Shown: positions 35,338 to 43,815, counted from the first letter of the stretch. The stretch: DNA of 64,000 nt from an uncultured Collinsella sp. (GCA_902493515.1 CABUPE010000006.1:1-64000), one strand, 5' to 3'. The notes: a model not told the origin generated them from the letters alone. Numbers and translations are program-made.

Positions 35338-35425
35338 GACAACTCAGTGAGGAAACAGTTTACCGCAATAAAGCGGATCGTGCGTTTCCATATGGTTTCG
35401 TTGCGGCCGTTACCAGGCTCGCTGA

Positions 35426-36418
35426 CTAGGCGCCGATCTCGGGCAGCTCGGGAACATTGGTGTCGCCCGTACGGTCGCCGATGCAGATCTGCCACAGCTC
35501 AGTCCAGGTGCCATCGTCCTCAATCTTCTTAAGGAAGTCGTTGACAAAGGCGACGCCGTCGGAATCGAGCGGCAGACCGATGCCGTAGGGCTCCTTGCTG
35601 CCGAAGGGCTTGCCGGCGATCTTGTACTTGCCGGGCTCGCGGACCAGGGCGCTCTGCTGCATGTTGTTATCGATGACGTAGGCGTCAACGCGGCCCTGCT
35701 GGAGCGCCTGGCGGGCCTCCTCGTCGGTCTTGAACTCCTGCTGGCTGGCCTTGGGAGCGAGCTCCTCCAGGATGGCGGGGCCGTTGGAGCCGGACTGGAC
35801 GGCGACGTTCTTGTCGGCCAGGTCGTCGACGCTCTTGATGTCGTCGTTATCGGCGAGCACCAGGATAGCCTGCTGCGTGTAGTAATAGGGACCGGCAAAG
35901 GAGACGAGCTTCTTGCGCTCGTCAGTGATGGTGTAGGTGGCAAAGACAGCGTCGACCTGGCCGTTCTGCAGGACGGACTCGCGCGTGTCCGAGGTCACCT
36001 GGGTGATCTCGACCTTGTTCTCGCCCAGAATGTAGTTGGACAGGAGCTGTGCGATACCGGCATCGAAGCCGCGGGTCTGACCGTCTTTCTCGTTGAGGAG
36101 GGAGAAGAGCATGGAGGTCTGAACGCCACCGATCTTAAAGACGCCGGCGTCCTTGACGGCCGTGGCCCAGGTGCTGGCGGTGATGGCGTCGTCATCGGCC
36201 TTGGGGCCGTCGTTGACGAGCTTGTCGAATGCCTTAGCGTCGAGTGTGGTGGAAGCCTCGGTATCCTCGGAGCTCTTGGAAGAGGCAGCGGAGCCCTTGT
36301 CGGCCTCGGCGCTGGTGTCGGAGCAGCCGGCAAGACCAAGGCCGGCGACGGTTGCGAAGGTGGCGGCAACGAAGCCGCGGCGGTCGAGAACGACCTGCTG
36401 GGAGAGGTTCTTGCTCAT
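35426..36418 (-). CDS. Glutamate/glutamine-type solute-binding lipoprotein with Tat-like signal
   Basis: 330-residue family-3 solute-binding protein. The N terminus carries a twin Arg (DRRGF, 13-14), a hydrophobic core and the lipobox LAGC with Cys32, so it should be exported (possibly by Tat) and lipid-anchored. The binding domain includes GFDAGIAQLL and DAVFATYTITDERK, as in glutamate/arginine binders. It heads the operon SBP-permease-permease-ATPase-C26. AGAAAGGTG precedes the ATG. Confidence 0.9.
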   Translation of the reverse strand: MSKNLSQQVVLDRRGFVAATFATVAGLGLAGCSDTSAEADKGSAASSKSSEDTEASTTLDAKAFDKLVNDGPKADDDAITASTWATAVKDAGVFKIGGVQTSMLFSLLNEKDGQTRGFDAGIAQLLSNYILGENKVEITQVTSDTRESVLQNGQVDAVFATYTITDERKKLVSFAGPYYYTQQAILVLADNDDIKSVDDLADKNVAVQSGSNGPAILEELAPKASQQEFKTDEEARQALQQGRVDAYVIDNNMQQSALVREPGKYKIAGKPFGSKEPYGIGLPLDSDGVAFVNDFLKKIEDDGTWTELWQICIGDRTGDTNVPELPEIGA

Positions 36419-36530
36419 GGTAGAACACCTTTCTCAATAAAATCCCTAGCGGTTGAGTAGAGTTATACCCTATCCCGCTCAAATGGGTCAACACGAAATA
36501 ACTCAGAAACATACTTGCCTTATGGGTTAT

Positions 36531-36570
36531 TCTACCTGCCAAAAAGGGACAGGCACCTTTGTGGTGGTTC
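36531..36570. repeat. Chimeric GGGACAG element
   Basis: The left part (ACCTGCCAAAAAGGGACAGG) matches the 24452 and 26668 elements, while the right part (CACCTTTGTGGTGG) matches the right arm of the element at 61961-61995. The two halves do not pair, so it looks like a recombinant of two family types. Confidence 0.5.
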
Positions 36571-36601
36571 TGGCCGATGCGGTGGCATGCCTTGCTGCTT
36601 T

Positions 36602-36820
36602 GTCTCAATCTGTAACATCTGCAGCCATTTTTGCCGAGTAACTGTTACAGATCGAGATTTTCTCTTCAGGGGAATTCGAATGTCTCAATCTGTAACATCT
36701 GGACGGCCAAAAGGTCCCTATCTGTTACAGATTGAGACAAACGTCGGGGACTAAGACGTCTTGTCTCGATCTGTAACAGTTAGACGGGAATTCAGGCCAT
36801 AGATGTTACAGATTGAGATA
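36602..36820. repeat. Cluster of three palindromes built from TCTCRATCTGTAACA
   Basis: Six copies of the box alternate in orientation: forward at about 36602, 36682 and 36762, reverse ending at about 36658, 36739 and 36820. They make three hairpin units of about 60 bases at roughly 80-base spacing. The box is conserved while loops and spacers vary. It is not CRISPR: repeats are inverted in pairs and spacers are unequal. It lies between the promoters of the binding-protein gene and the end of dxs. No gene was seen in 36419-36875. Confidence 0.75.
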
Positions 36821-36837
36821 ATCGCGTCGCGAAAATA

Positions 36838-36874
36838 AAAACCTCCGCAGGGATGCTTTCCTTGCGGAGGTTTT
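36838..36874 (-). terminator. Rho-independent terminator of dxs
   Basis: AAAACCTCCGCA pairs with TGCGGAGGTTTT (36838-36849 and 36863-36874). On the minus strand TTTTTATTTT follows. It starts at the dxs stop codon. Confidence 0.88.
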
Positions 36875-36875
36875 C

Positions 36876-38657
36876 TTACTCGTTGAGTAGCCTTACGGCT
36901 TCGGCGGCCATGTTCTCGACCGTCATGCCGTTCTGCGCGAGCAGTTCGTTGGGATCGTAGCGGTCGGGAAAGCCCTTGGCGATGCCAAAGGTGCGCGTGC
37001 GCAACGGCGTGCATGCCAGATAGCATGCCACGCGCTCGCCCCAGCCGCCGTCCAAGATGCCGTCCTCGAGGGTGACGACGACGCGATGCTCGGCGGCAAG
37101 ACTGTCGAGGAACTCGCGGTCGAGCTCGGTTGCAAAGCGCGGGTTGACGAGCGTGGCCTCGATGCCGTACTCGGCAGTCAGACGGTTTGCCACGCGCTCA
37201 CCCAGCTCAAAGAAATCGCCAAGCGCGAGCACGGCAACATCGCGGCCCTGACGCACCACGTTGTAGCGAACGGCGCTGTAGTCGGTGTCTTCGGCGGGCG
37301 CAAGGTCGGGGCGGCTTACCAGGCCGATGCCCGGTACGCGGATTGCCACGGGATGCTCGCGGTGGTCGAGCGACCAGCTCAGCATGGACAGATATTCCTC
37401 CATGCAGGCCGGCGCCAAGTAGTGCATGTTGGGAAGACCGCCCAACATGGAAATATCAAAGAACGAGAGGTGCGTCTCGGACGTGGTGCCAAAGATTGAC
37501 GCACCAAACACCAAAATGGTTGCCGGGGCGTCGTTGAGGCACAGGTCGTGCCAGAGTTCGTCGTAGGCGCGCTGCAAAAACGTGCCGTACACACCAAAGA
37601 CTGGCTTGGCGCCCGAGCGCGCAAGCGCGGTGGCAAAGGTCACGGCGTGCTCCTCGGCAATGCCCACATCGACGAACTGTTTGCCGGCGGCAGCGCGAAG
37701 CTCGGGTGTAAAGCCCATGATGTAGGGTGTGGCGGCCGTGATGCCCACGACCTGCGGATCGCGCTCGATGGCGGCGCTGAGCGCCTCGCCCGTAATGTCG
37801 GCGTAGGTGCGCGGCGCAGGCTCGCTCGGATGGCCCGGGCAGAGCTTGCGCCCGGTCGCCATGTCAAACGGACCCACGTGGTGCCAGCGCTCGGGGTCGT
37901 TTTGGGCTGGCTCAAAGCCCTTGCCCTTGGCGGTGGAGACGTGCAGCACGATGGGATGATCGATATTGCGCAGTTCCTGCAGCGCGTCGACCAGGGCCAA
38001 CACGTCGTTGCCGGCGTCCAAATAACGGTAGTCGAGTCCCATCGCGCGGAAAACGTTGCGCTCACAGGTGCCGTTGCTGGTGCGCAGCTCGGCCAGATTG
38101 CGATAGAGGCCACCGTGGTTCTCGGCGATGGACTGGTCGTTATCGTTGACGATGATGATCAGGTTGCTATCGAGTTCGGCGGCATTGTTGAAGCCCTCAA
38201 ACGCCAGGCCACCCGAAAGCGAGCCGTCGCCAATGATGGCGATGACGTTGTATGCATCGCCCGCCAGATCGCGGGCGTGTGCCAAGCCGCAGCCCAGGCT
38301 CACCGATGTGGAGGTGTGGCCCATGGCGAACAGGTCGTGCTCGGACTCGTCGGGATTGGCAAAGCCAGAAGCCTCGCCAAAACGTTCCGGATCGATATAG
38401 GTATACGCGCGCCCGGTCAGCGCCTTGTGGGCGTAGGTCTGGTGCGAAACGTCAAAGACAATCTTGTCGATAGGGGAGTTAAACACGCGATGAAGCGCAA
38501 CCGTAAGCTCAACGACGCCCAGGTTGGGGGCAACGTGTCCGCCGACAGCGGCGGAGCTTTCGAGGATGGCGTGGCGAATCTCGCCGCAGAGCAGCGGAAG
38601 CTCGGCGCGGTCGAGAGCCTTGACGTCCTCGGGCGTTGTCGTTTGCGTAAGCAGCAT
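36876..38657 (-). CDS. dxs: 1-deoxy-D-xylulose-5-phosphate synthase, short variant
   Basis: Thiamine-diphosphate enzyme making DXP from pyruvate and glyceraldehyde 3-phosphate for isoprenoids and thiamine. At 593 residues it is shorter than the usual ~620. It has the ThDP motif GDGSLSGGLAFEGFNNA, the catalytic glutamate region VDVGIAEEHAVTFA, and the transketolase C domain. The N-terminal motif reads DVSHQTYAHK instead of the common GHQ form, marking it as the shorter DXS-like subgroup. If another dxs exists elsewhere, this may be a paralogue. A terminator follows the stop. Confidence 0.85.
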   Translation of the reverse strand: MLLTQTTTPEDVKALDRAELPLLCGEIRHAILESSAAVGGHVAPNLGVVELTVALHRVFNSPIDKIVFDVSHQTYAHKALTGRAYTYIDPERFGEASGFANPDESEHDLFAMGHTSTSVSLGCGLAHARDLAGDAYNVIAIIGDGSLSGGLAFEGFNNAAELDSNLIIIVNDNDQSIAENHGGLYRNLAELRTSNGTCERNVFRAMGLDYRYLDAGNDVLALVDALQELRNIDHPIVLHVSTAKGKGFEPAQNDPERWHHVGPFDMATGRKLCPGHPSEPAPRTYADITGEALSAAIERDPQVVGITAATPYIMGFTPELRAAAGKQFVDVGIAEEHAVTFATALARSGAKPVFGVYGTFLQRAYDELWHDLCLNDAPATILVFGASIFGTTSETHLSFFDISMLGGLPNMHYLAPACMEEYLSMLSWSLDHREHPVAIRVPGIGLVSRPDLAPAEDTDYSAVRYNVVRQGRDVAVLALGDFFELGERVANRLTAEYGIEATLVNPRFATELDREFLDSLAAEHRVVVTLEDGILDGGWGERVACYLACTPLRTRTFGIAKGFPDRYDPNELLAQNGMTVENMAAEAVRLLNE

Positions 38658-38884
38658 CGTTGTGGGTTACTCCATGCGAATCGAGCGCCGGCGCTCCCTC
38701 GGCCGACACAATTGCACAAGACAGTCTCGCACATTTTGGCGTTTGATATGTGACGGCGGCGCGGTAATTCGACAACTGGTGGGGCAAAACGTTTTGTCCG
38801 ATGCCATACTGATAGATTCGATGATGATTTTTTCAATACGTGCAGGCCGTGGCTTGCCGCCGTGAGCCGCTGGAAGGAGGCAGC

Positions 38885-39421
38885 ATGTCCGATGCCGTTC
38901 GTGCCGAGAAAATCGCGCACGAGGTCGACGATGCCGCCCGCCAGCTCGCCCAGGCGGGCCGTCTGGACCTGACGCGCGAGTTTATCCAGCATGGTGACGT
39001 AACGGTCTATACACATGTGACCTCGGTAGCGCGGGCGAGCCTGTCCTTTGCCGAGCGCCTGGGCCGCGTCGGTGTCTCTGTCGACCGCGCCTCGTTGCTG
39101 CGCGGAGCCTTGTTACACGATTACTTTCTCTATGACTGGCACGATCCCGACCCAAGCCATCGGCTGCATGGCTTTCGCCATCCGTTTTTTGCCCTGGCGC
39201 GAGCCGAAGAGGATTTTGAGCTGACGCCGCGCGAGCGGAATATCATCGCGCGCCATATGTTTCCGCTGGTACCGGTGCCGCCGACGTGTCGCGAGGCATG
39301 GATTGTGTGTCTGGCGGATAAATGGTGCGCGCTGCGCGAGACGGTCGCCGGACGTCTGCCGCGCAAGGACGAGGCGGACGATGGTATGAGCAGCGAATCG
39401 AGCGAGAAGAGGAGAGGGTAG
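38885..39421 (+). CDS. HD-domain hydrolase
   Basis: 178 residues with an HD-type metal-binding phosphohydrolase pattern: YTHVTSVAR (His), LLHDYFLYDWH (HD pair) and a following His/Asp (RHMFPLVP, CLADKW). ATG 38885 has GGAAGGAGG upstream; the in-frame start 38840 does not. The neighbouring membrane-protein gene begins three bases after its stop, so they form one operon. Such small HD proteins act on nucleotides or phosphate esters; the substrate is unknown. Confidence 0.78.
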   Translation: MSDAVRAEKIAHEVDDAARQLAQAGRLDLTREFIQHGDVTVYTHVTSVARASLSFAERLGRVGVSVDRASLLRGALLHDYFLYDWHDPDPSHRLHGFRHPFFALARAEEDFELTPRERNIIARHMFPLVPVPPTCREAWIVCLADKWCALRETVAGRLPRKDEADDGMSSESSEKRRG

Positions 39422-39424
39422 ACG

Positions 39425-40444
39425 GTGGGGACCGCGATCGACATGGCATTTGACGGCGCGACGCTTGCTGCCTGCCCGCTCTCGGCACTGGTGCTCTCGT
39501 TTGCCTTTTACGGGTTTTGCGGTTGGGCATGGGAGTCGACGGTATGCGCCATGCTCAACCACGGACGCTTTGCCAACAGCGGCTTTTTGCTGGGACCGTG
39601 TTGCCCCATCTATGGCGCGGGCGGCATTGCCTGCTGGCTGCTGTTGCGCGGAATTCCGGATGCGTCGAGCCAGTTTGTCGCTGCAGCGCTCGTATGCAGC
39701 GTGATTGAGTACAGCGTAGGCGTGCTGCTGGAAAAAACAACGGGCGCTCGCTTTTGGGACTATTCGCACCTGCCGTTTAATCTGCACGGACGTATCTGCC
39801 TGTACTGGGCATGCGCGTTTGGCTTGGGTGCGTTGTGCATTTGCCGTTTAGTGGAGCCGGCATTGCTGGGGCTGCTTGGCCATCTGCCGGTGCTGATTGT
39901 GCGGCTGTCGGCCTTTATCGTCGCGGTCGCGATGATGGTTGACGCAGTGTGCTCGTTGGCGAGCTGGCGGCGTCTGTCCAATCAGCTGGAGCGCGTCCGG
40001 GCCGACCTTGCCGACCGCATCAATGAGTCGCTCGCCGATGCGTCCGACTCCATGCTCGAACGTATTCCCGATTCTACGATTGACTCGGTGGCACAGACGC
40101 ACATCCGTAGCCGTGCCGTTAACGCGTGGCTGGCCGAGCTGGGTGACGCCGCGCTCGATGCCCTGCGCGAGAAGGCTTCGATGCCGACGTTTATCGCGGA
40201 TGGTGCTCGCGGCCTGGCGCTTGCCGCCCGCCGCGTGGCCGATGCCGCGCCGAACATGCCGCGTCCGTCGCTCAGCCGTCGCCTTGCCGGCAAGCGCATG
40301 AGCCGTCCGGTGCCAAGCGTGTCGCTCAGCCGACGCGACCTGCGCTTCTTCAATGCCTTCCCGCGCTTGCGCATCAACCGCTACGAGGGCGTCATCCGAG
40401 CTACCGACCTCCGTGACCGAGCCCGCGAGCTGTTCCGCCGCTAG
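39425..40444 (+). CDS. Putative ABC transporter type IV membrane protein (CmpB/PF06541-like)
   Basis: 339 residues. The N-terminal half (about 15-180) has five to six hydrophobic helices with FAFYGFCGWAWESTVCAML, FLLGPCCPIYGAGG and RFWDYSHLPFNLHGRICL, features of the PF06541 family. The C-terminal half is soluble, basic and helical. A GTG at 39425, three bases after the HD gene, or ATG 39443 could be the start; GAGGAGAGGG lies upstream. The family name suggests transport but no function is established. Confidence 0.75.
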   Translation: MGTAIDMAFDGATLAACPLSALVLSFAFYGFCGWAWESTVCAMLNHGRFANSGFLLGPCCPIYGAGGIACWLLLRGIPDASSQFVAAALVCSVIEYSVGVLLEKTTGARFWDYSHLPFNLHGRICLYWACAFGLGALCICRLVEPALLGLLGHLPVLIVRLSAFIVAVAMMVDAVCSLASWRRLSNQLERVRADLADRINESLADASDSMLERIPDSTIDSVAQTHIRSRAVNAWLAELGDAALDALREKASMPTFIADGARGLALAARRVADAAPNMPRPSLSRRLAGKRMSRPVPSVSLSRRDLRFFNAFPRLRINRYEGVIRATDLRDRARELFRR

Positions 40445-40642
40445 CCGGGACGGGCGCGCTCGCGGCTTCCTTGCTCGCGTATTTCCCGTTCGTTTCGCGC
40501 CCGTTGCCGCGCCGTTTCCAAGATTGCGGCACCGTTTCCATTCGACAACGCTGCGTTTAACAACGCCGTATCTGGTCTACACCAGTTGTCCCTCAGCCGC
40601 ATTATGGGCGCCGACAACGTTCATGCGATCAAGGGGGAGCGA

Positions 40643-41920
40643 ATGTACGATACGGGTTCGACAACGTTTATGCTCATCTGCACCATGCTCGTGTTTTTAA
40701 TGACACCGGGCCTGGCGTTTTTCTATGGTGGCCTGTCCAGGCGCAAAAATGTCATCAACACCATGCTTATGTGCTTTGGTGCCATTGGCCTGGTTGGTGT
40801 GCTGTGGATTGTTGCCGGCTGGTCTCTGGCCTATGGCGGCGACGGTTCCAGCCCGTTTATTGGAGGCCTTGACCAGCTGCTGTGCCTGCCGGTACTCAAC
40901 CAGGTGCTGCAGGCGGCCGAGGGCACCGCGTCGGACGGCGCCGTCTACCCGGAGATTATCAACATCGCCTTCCAGATGGCGTTTGCCATGATCACTGCTG
41001 CTATCGTCACGGGCAGCCTGGCCGGCCGCGTTAAGTTTGGTGCCATGACGGCCTTCCTGGGCATTTGGCTGCTCGTGGTCTATGCGCCGCTCGCCCACAT
41101 GGTCTGGGGCGGCGAGGGTTCCTTTATCGGCGACATCATCGGCGCGCTCGACTTTGCCGGTGGCGACGTGGTGCACATCTCGTCCGGTCTCACGGGTCTG
41201 ATTCTTTGCTTAATGCTCGGCCGTCGTCGCGGCTTTGGCATGGTGAGCTACCGTCCGCATAACGTGCCGTTTGTGGCGCTGGGCGCCGGGCTGCTTTGGT
41301 TTGGCTGGTTTGGCTTTAACGGCGGCAGCGAGTTTAAGGCCGACGCCGTGGCGGCGCTTGCCATCCTCAACACCGTGACGGCCAGCGCGGCGGGCATGGT
41401 CTCGTGGCTTGCCGTCGAGCGCGTGCATACCGGTCGCCCCACGCTGGTGGGCGCCAGCACCGGTCTGGTTGCGGGCCTTGTGGTGGTCACGCCGGGTGCG
41501 GGCTTTGTCGAGCCGTGGGCGGCGCTGGTCATGGGCCTGATCGTCTCGCCTGTCTGCTACCTGGCCATCAGCCATCTTAAGACCAAGTTTGGCTACGACG
41601 ATGCGCTCGACGCGTTCGGTTGCCACGGCATCGGCGGCATCTTGGGCGGCGTGCTCACGGGCCTGTTCTGTGTGCCGGAGCTCTCGTGGACCGGTAAGGG
41701 TGGCCTGTTCTACACGGGCGACGTGTCGCTGCTCGTCTCGCAGATTTTGGGCATTGTGGTGACGGTCGCTATTGTACTGGTGCTCGACTTGGTGACCGCC
41801 GCGATGGTCAAGGCGCTGTTCCACGGCAGCCTGCGCGTGGACGAGGCCGACGAGGCGCTGGGCCTGGACGCGAGTCAGCACGGCGAGAGCGCGTATCCTT
41901 CTTTCTCCGGACTTGACTAA
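40643..41920 (+). CDS. amt: Ammonium transporter
   Basis: 425-residue Amt/Rh channel importing ammonium. The conserved pore histidines lie in VVHISSGLTG and FGCHGIGGILGG, with FFYGGLSRRKN near the N terminus. ATG 40643 is preferred to 40586 because GGGGGAGC precedes it and the shorter form gives the usual N terminus. It is followed by glnK, the standard partner that blocks the channel when nitrogen is plentiful. Confidence 0.95.
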   Translation: MYDTGSTTFMLICTMLVFLMTPGLAFFYGGLSRRKNVINTMLMCFGAIGLVGVLWIVAGWSLAYGGDGSSPFIGGLDQLLCLPVLNQVLQAAEGTASDGAVYPEIINIAFQMAFAMITAAIVTGSLAGRVKFGAMTAFLGIWLLVVYAPLAHMVWGGEGSFIGDIIGALDFAGGDVVHISSGLTGLILCLMLGRRRGFGMVSYRPHNVPFVALGAGLLWFGWFGFNGGSEFKADAVAALAILNTVTASAAGMVSWLAVERVHTGRPTLVGASTGLVAGLVVVTPGAGFVEPWAALVMGLIVSPVCYLAISHLKTKFGYDDALDAFGCHGIGGILGGVLTGLFCVPELSWTGKGGLFYTGDVSLLVSQILGIVVTVAIVLVLDLVTAAMVKALFHGSLRVDEADEALGLDASQHGESAYPSFSGLD

Positions 41921-41966
41921 CGGCTTCCCCAGGCACCGCACCTTGCCGTTCAATCGTCGCTCACGT

Positions 41967-41980
41967 ACTTAAGTACGCTT
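41967..41980. repeat. Hairpin between amt and glnK
   Basis: CGTACTTAAGTACG is a perfect 14-bp palindrome within a larger imperfect inverted repeat (CCCAGGCACCGCA ... TGCGGCACCTGGG). It may tune expression between the two genes. Confidence 0.4.
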
Positions 41981-42065
41981 TGCTCCTCTTTCGCGGCAAT
42001 CTGCGGCACCTGGGAAACCCGCGTCTCATGTAAAGGGATACGTTGATTATTGAAAGGACTTCATT

Positions 42066-42404
42066 ATGAAAAAGATCACGGCTATCGTGCGCCAGGAGAA
42101 GCTCGAGGTTCTCAAAGACGCGCTGTTTGCTGCTGATGTTCGCGGTATGACTATCAACCAGGTGCAGGGCTGCGGTGCGCAACATGGCTGGAAGGAATAC
42201 GTGCGCGGCAACGAGTTGCTTGTTAACACGATCCCTAAGATGCAGTTCATGCTCATTTGTGCCGATGAGCATGTCGACGGAATTGTCGACATCATCTGCA
42301 ACGCCGCTCGTACCGGTGCCGTTGGAGACGGCAAGATTTGGGTCGAGCCGGTCGAGGAAGTCATCCGCATCCGTACCGGCGAACACGGCCCCGCCGCGGT
42401 GTAG
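42066..42404 (+). CDS. glnK: P-II nitrogen regulatory protein lacking Tyr51
   Basis: 112-residue P-II trimer protein that senses ATP/ADP and 2-oxoglutarate and binds the ammonium channel. The opening MKKITAIVRQEKLEVLKDAL and the C-terminal region RTGEHG are typical. In the T-loop the usual Tyr51, the site of uridylylation, is Leu (RGNEL, L51), and the loop sequence HGWKEYVRGNELLV departs from the common form. Regulation must therefore rely on ligand binding rather than Tyr51 modification. Start with AAAGGAC upstream; amt precedes it. Confidence 0.92.
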   Translation: MKKITAIVRQEKLEVLKDALFAADVRGMTINQVQGCGAQHGWKEYVRGNELLVNTIPKMQFMLICADEHVDGIVDIICNAARTGAVGDGKIWVEPVEEVIRIRTGEHGPAAV

Positions 42405-42491
42405 GACAATCTTTCGCCTGACGGGCGTGCCTCTCTTGGGGCGCGCCCGTTCTCGTCTACAATATCGTGCAGACGAAGGAGAGGCACGCCC

Positions 42492-43349
42492 ATGATCAAG
42501 ATGTTTGCGAGTGACTTAGACGGAACGCTGTTGAACGCCCTGCACGAGGCGGATGGGACCATCCGCCGTGCCATCCGCGAGCTGACCAAGGCTGGCCTGC
42601 ATGTGGTTCCCGCGACCGGACGCTCGACGCTGCCGATTGGCGAGCATGGCTTTACGGGCCTGGCGCTTGACGCCTGCTGCTCCAACGGATCCATCGTGCG
42701 CGACAGCCATGGCGAGGTGCTCAAGACCTGGACCATCGACCCACAGATCACCGAGGAGCTGCTCAAGGAGTTTCCGGATATCTGTTTTGACTGCTCCACG
42801 CCCGACGGCATGTTTTCGAGCGGATCGTTCGAGATGCACCAGGCGGGCTTTAAAAAGGACAGCCCTATCAAGCGCATCGTGATGCGCGGCATGCGTGCGC
42901 GTGGCGGGTACCACGAGGAACAGTACTTCGACCAGTCGATCGGCGACATCCTGCGTCATGACGTGTGCAAGATCAACTGCCGTGTGACCTCGCCCGAGCT
43001 GGAGCGCGACCTTAAGGCGTATTTGGCCGAGCGTTCGGACCGTGTGGTCAACGCGCCGTTCGATCCGGTGATGTTCGAGATCACGGACGTGGCGTGCAAC
43101 AAGGGCGAGAGCGTGGCCTGGCTGGCGGGCTACTACGGTATTGCCGAGGACGAGGTCGCGGTTTACGGCGACGGCGGCAACGACATCGCCATGCTCAAGC
43201 GCTTCCGTCACAGCTACGCGACCAAAAACGGCAGCGATGCCGCCAAGGCCGCCGCGAGTACAACTATCGGCAGTTGCATGGTTCATGCCGTCCCCAAACA
43301 CATGCTCGCCACCATGCGCAAGCAAAACTCCCGCACCATCATCGAATAA
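42492..43349 (+). CDS. Cof-type HAD-superfamily phosphatase
   Basis: 285-residue HAD hydrolase with type IIB cap. Motif I is FASDLDGTLL, the Lys motif is near the CNKGES segment, and motif IV is YGDGGNDIAML. Such enzymes dephosphorylate sugar phosphates, flavin or other small molecules. AAGGAGAGG precedes the ATG. A GGGACAG-type hairpin starts two bases after its stop and may act as terminator. Confidence 0.87.
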   Translation: MIKMFASDLDGTLLNALHEADGTIRRAIRELTKAGLHVVPATGRSTLPIGEHGFTGLALDACCSNGSIVRDSHGEVLKTWTIDPQITEELLKEFPDICFDCSTPDGMFSSGSFEMHQAGFKKDSPIKRIVMRGMRARGGYHEEQYFDQSIGDILRHDVCKINCRVTSPELERDLKAYLAERSDRVVNAPFDPVMFEITDVACNKGESVAWLAGYYGIAEDEVAVYGDGGNDIAMLKRFRHSYATKNGSDAAKAAASTTIGSCMVHAVPKHMLATMRKQNSRTIIE

Positions 43350-43350
43350 T

Positions 43351-43377
43351 GTGACAAAGGGACAGCCCCTTTGTCAC
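43351..43377. repeat. GGGACAG-loop hairpin after the HAD gene
   Basis: GTGACAAAGGG (43351-43361) pairs perfectly with CCCTTTGTCAC (43367-43377), loop ACAGC. A diverged relative lies at 43781-43815, so the two flank the candidate toxin locus. Confidence 0.7.
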
Positions 43378-43391
43378 AGGGGTCTGTGTGC

Positions 43392-43439
43392 TTGGAATAC
43401 GAACATATATTCGTATATATAACTAGGCTCTGGTAGAAT
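43392..43439 (+). promoter_or_regulatory. Promoter region of the candidate type I toxin
   Basis: Two overlapping sigma-70-like options are visible. One is TTGGAA (43392) with TATATA 18 bases later. The other is TTCGTA (43410-43415) with an extended TGGTAGAAT (-10 TAGAAT, 43434-43439). The second gives a leader of about 58 bases whose 5' end (TTGACGGCAG) resembles that of the opposing RNA. Confidence 0.55.
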
Positions 43440-43477
43440 CGGTATCGTTGACGGCAGTTCCATGTGCCGGGCAACGC

Positions 43478-43495
43478 CCTCCATCTGATGGGAGG
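43478..43495 (+). promoter_or_regulatory. Hairpin hiding the toxin ribosome site
   Basis: CCTCCAT (43478-43484) can pair with ATGGGAGG (43488-43495), burying the GGAGG ribosome site in front of the ATG at 43504. Such sequestration is typical of type I toxin messages. Confidence 0.5.
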
Positions 43496-43503
43496 TGATG
43501 CCC

Positions 43504-43629
43504 ATGACCGATCTGATTGATTTTGTGAGACTTCTGACCGCTTTGGTCTCGTTCTCCACAGCGCTCGTCGGGCTTTCCGAGGCACTCAAGCAACGTTCGA
43601 AGCAACGTAAAAGGGGTCGCCGCCGCTAA
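43504..43629 (+). CDS. Candidate type I toxin: 41-residue hydrophobic, basic-tailed peptide
   Basis: Small frame (ATG to TAA) preceded by GGAGGTG at normal spacing. The peptide starts MTDLIDFVRLL, has a single hydrophobic helix (roughly residues 4-27) and ends in a strongly basic tail (KQRSKQRKRGRRR). That is the layout of membrane-acting type I toxins such as Fst or the holin-like peptides. Its ribosome site can be hidden in a hairpin. A strong promoter on the opposite strand drives an RNA that converges on it and ends within its last codons. No known family was recognised with certainty; the toxin role is inferred from architecture. Confidence 0.6.
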   Translation: MTDLIDFVRLLTALVSFSTALVGLSEALKQRSKQRKRGRRR

Positions 43630-43691
43630 GGCGTTGACCCCTTAATCCAAGCAACGGCGCTGCCCAGCTTTCCAGAACTTGGGCTGCCGTC
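43608..43691 (-). ncRNA. Candidate antisense RNA antitoxin
   Basis: Predicted RNA of about 84 bases from the minus-strand promoter at 43698-43726. It would start near 43691 and fold a first hairpin (CGGCAGCCCA ... TGGGCAGCGCCG). It would end at a terminator formed by AAGGGGTC/GACCCCTT (43643-43636 and 43618-43611) plus TTTT. It overlaps the last 22 bases of the toxin frame. Its loop contains TGGAA, complementary to TTCCA in the loop of the 5' hairpin of the toxin message, so loop-loop pairing is possible. Confidence 0.5.
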
Positions 43692-43697
43692 GACACT

Positions 43698-43726
43698 ATT
43701 CTACCCACGAATGACATTTTGGACAA
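43698..43726 (-). promoter_or_regulatory. Strong minus-strand promoter for the antisense RNA
   Basis: TTGTCC (43726-43721) and TAGAAT (43703-43698) are separated by exactly 17 bases and point toward the toxin gene. No protein gene lies downstream on that strand, so an RNA product is the likely purpose. Confidence 0.65.
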
Positions 43727-43780
43727 TCGGTAATGCCGCTCTAAAAGCCTGGCACAACCGGCACAACCTAGGCGGTCGCT

Positions 43781-43815
43781 GGATGTGACAAAGAGGCTGC
43801 CCCTTCGTCACATCC
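43781..43815. repeat. GGGACAG-family hairpin, diverged
   Basis: GGATGTGACAAAG (43781-43793) pairs with CTTCGTCACATCC (43803-43815) at 12 of 13 positions. The loop has GAGGCTGCCC in place of the usual GGGACAG. Confidence 0.6.

Noticed and set aside
36602..36820. CRISPR array
   Set aside because: Repeats are in inverted pairs, spacers unequal, and no cas genes are present.
43488..43520. Ten-codon upstream frame overlapping the candidate toxin start
   Set aside because: No ribosome site of its own and the ATG lies inside the sequestering hairpin.
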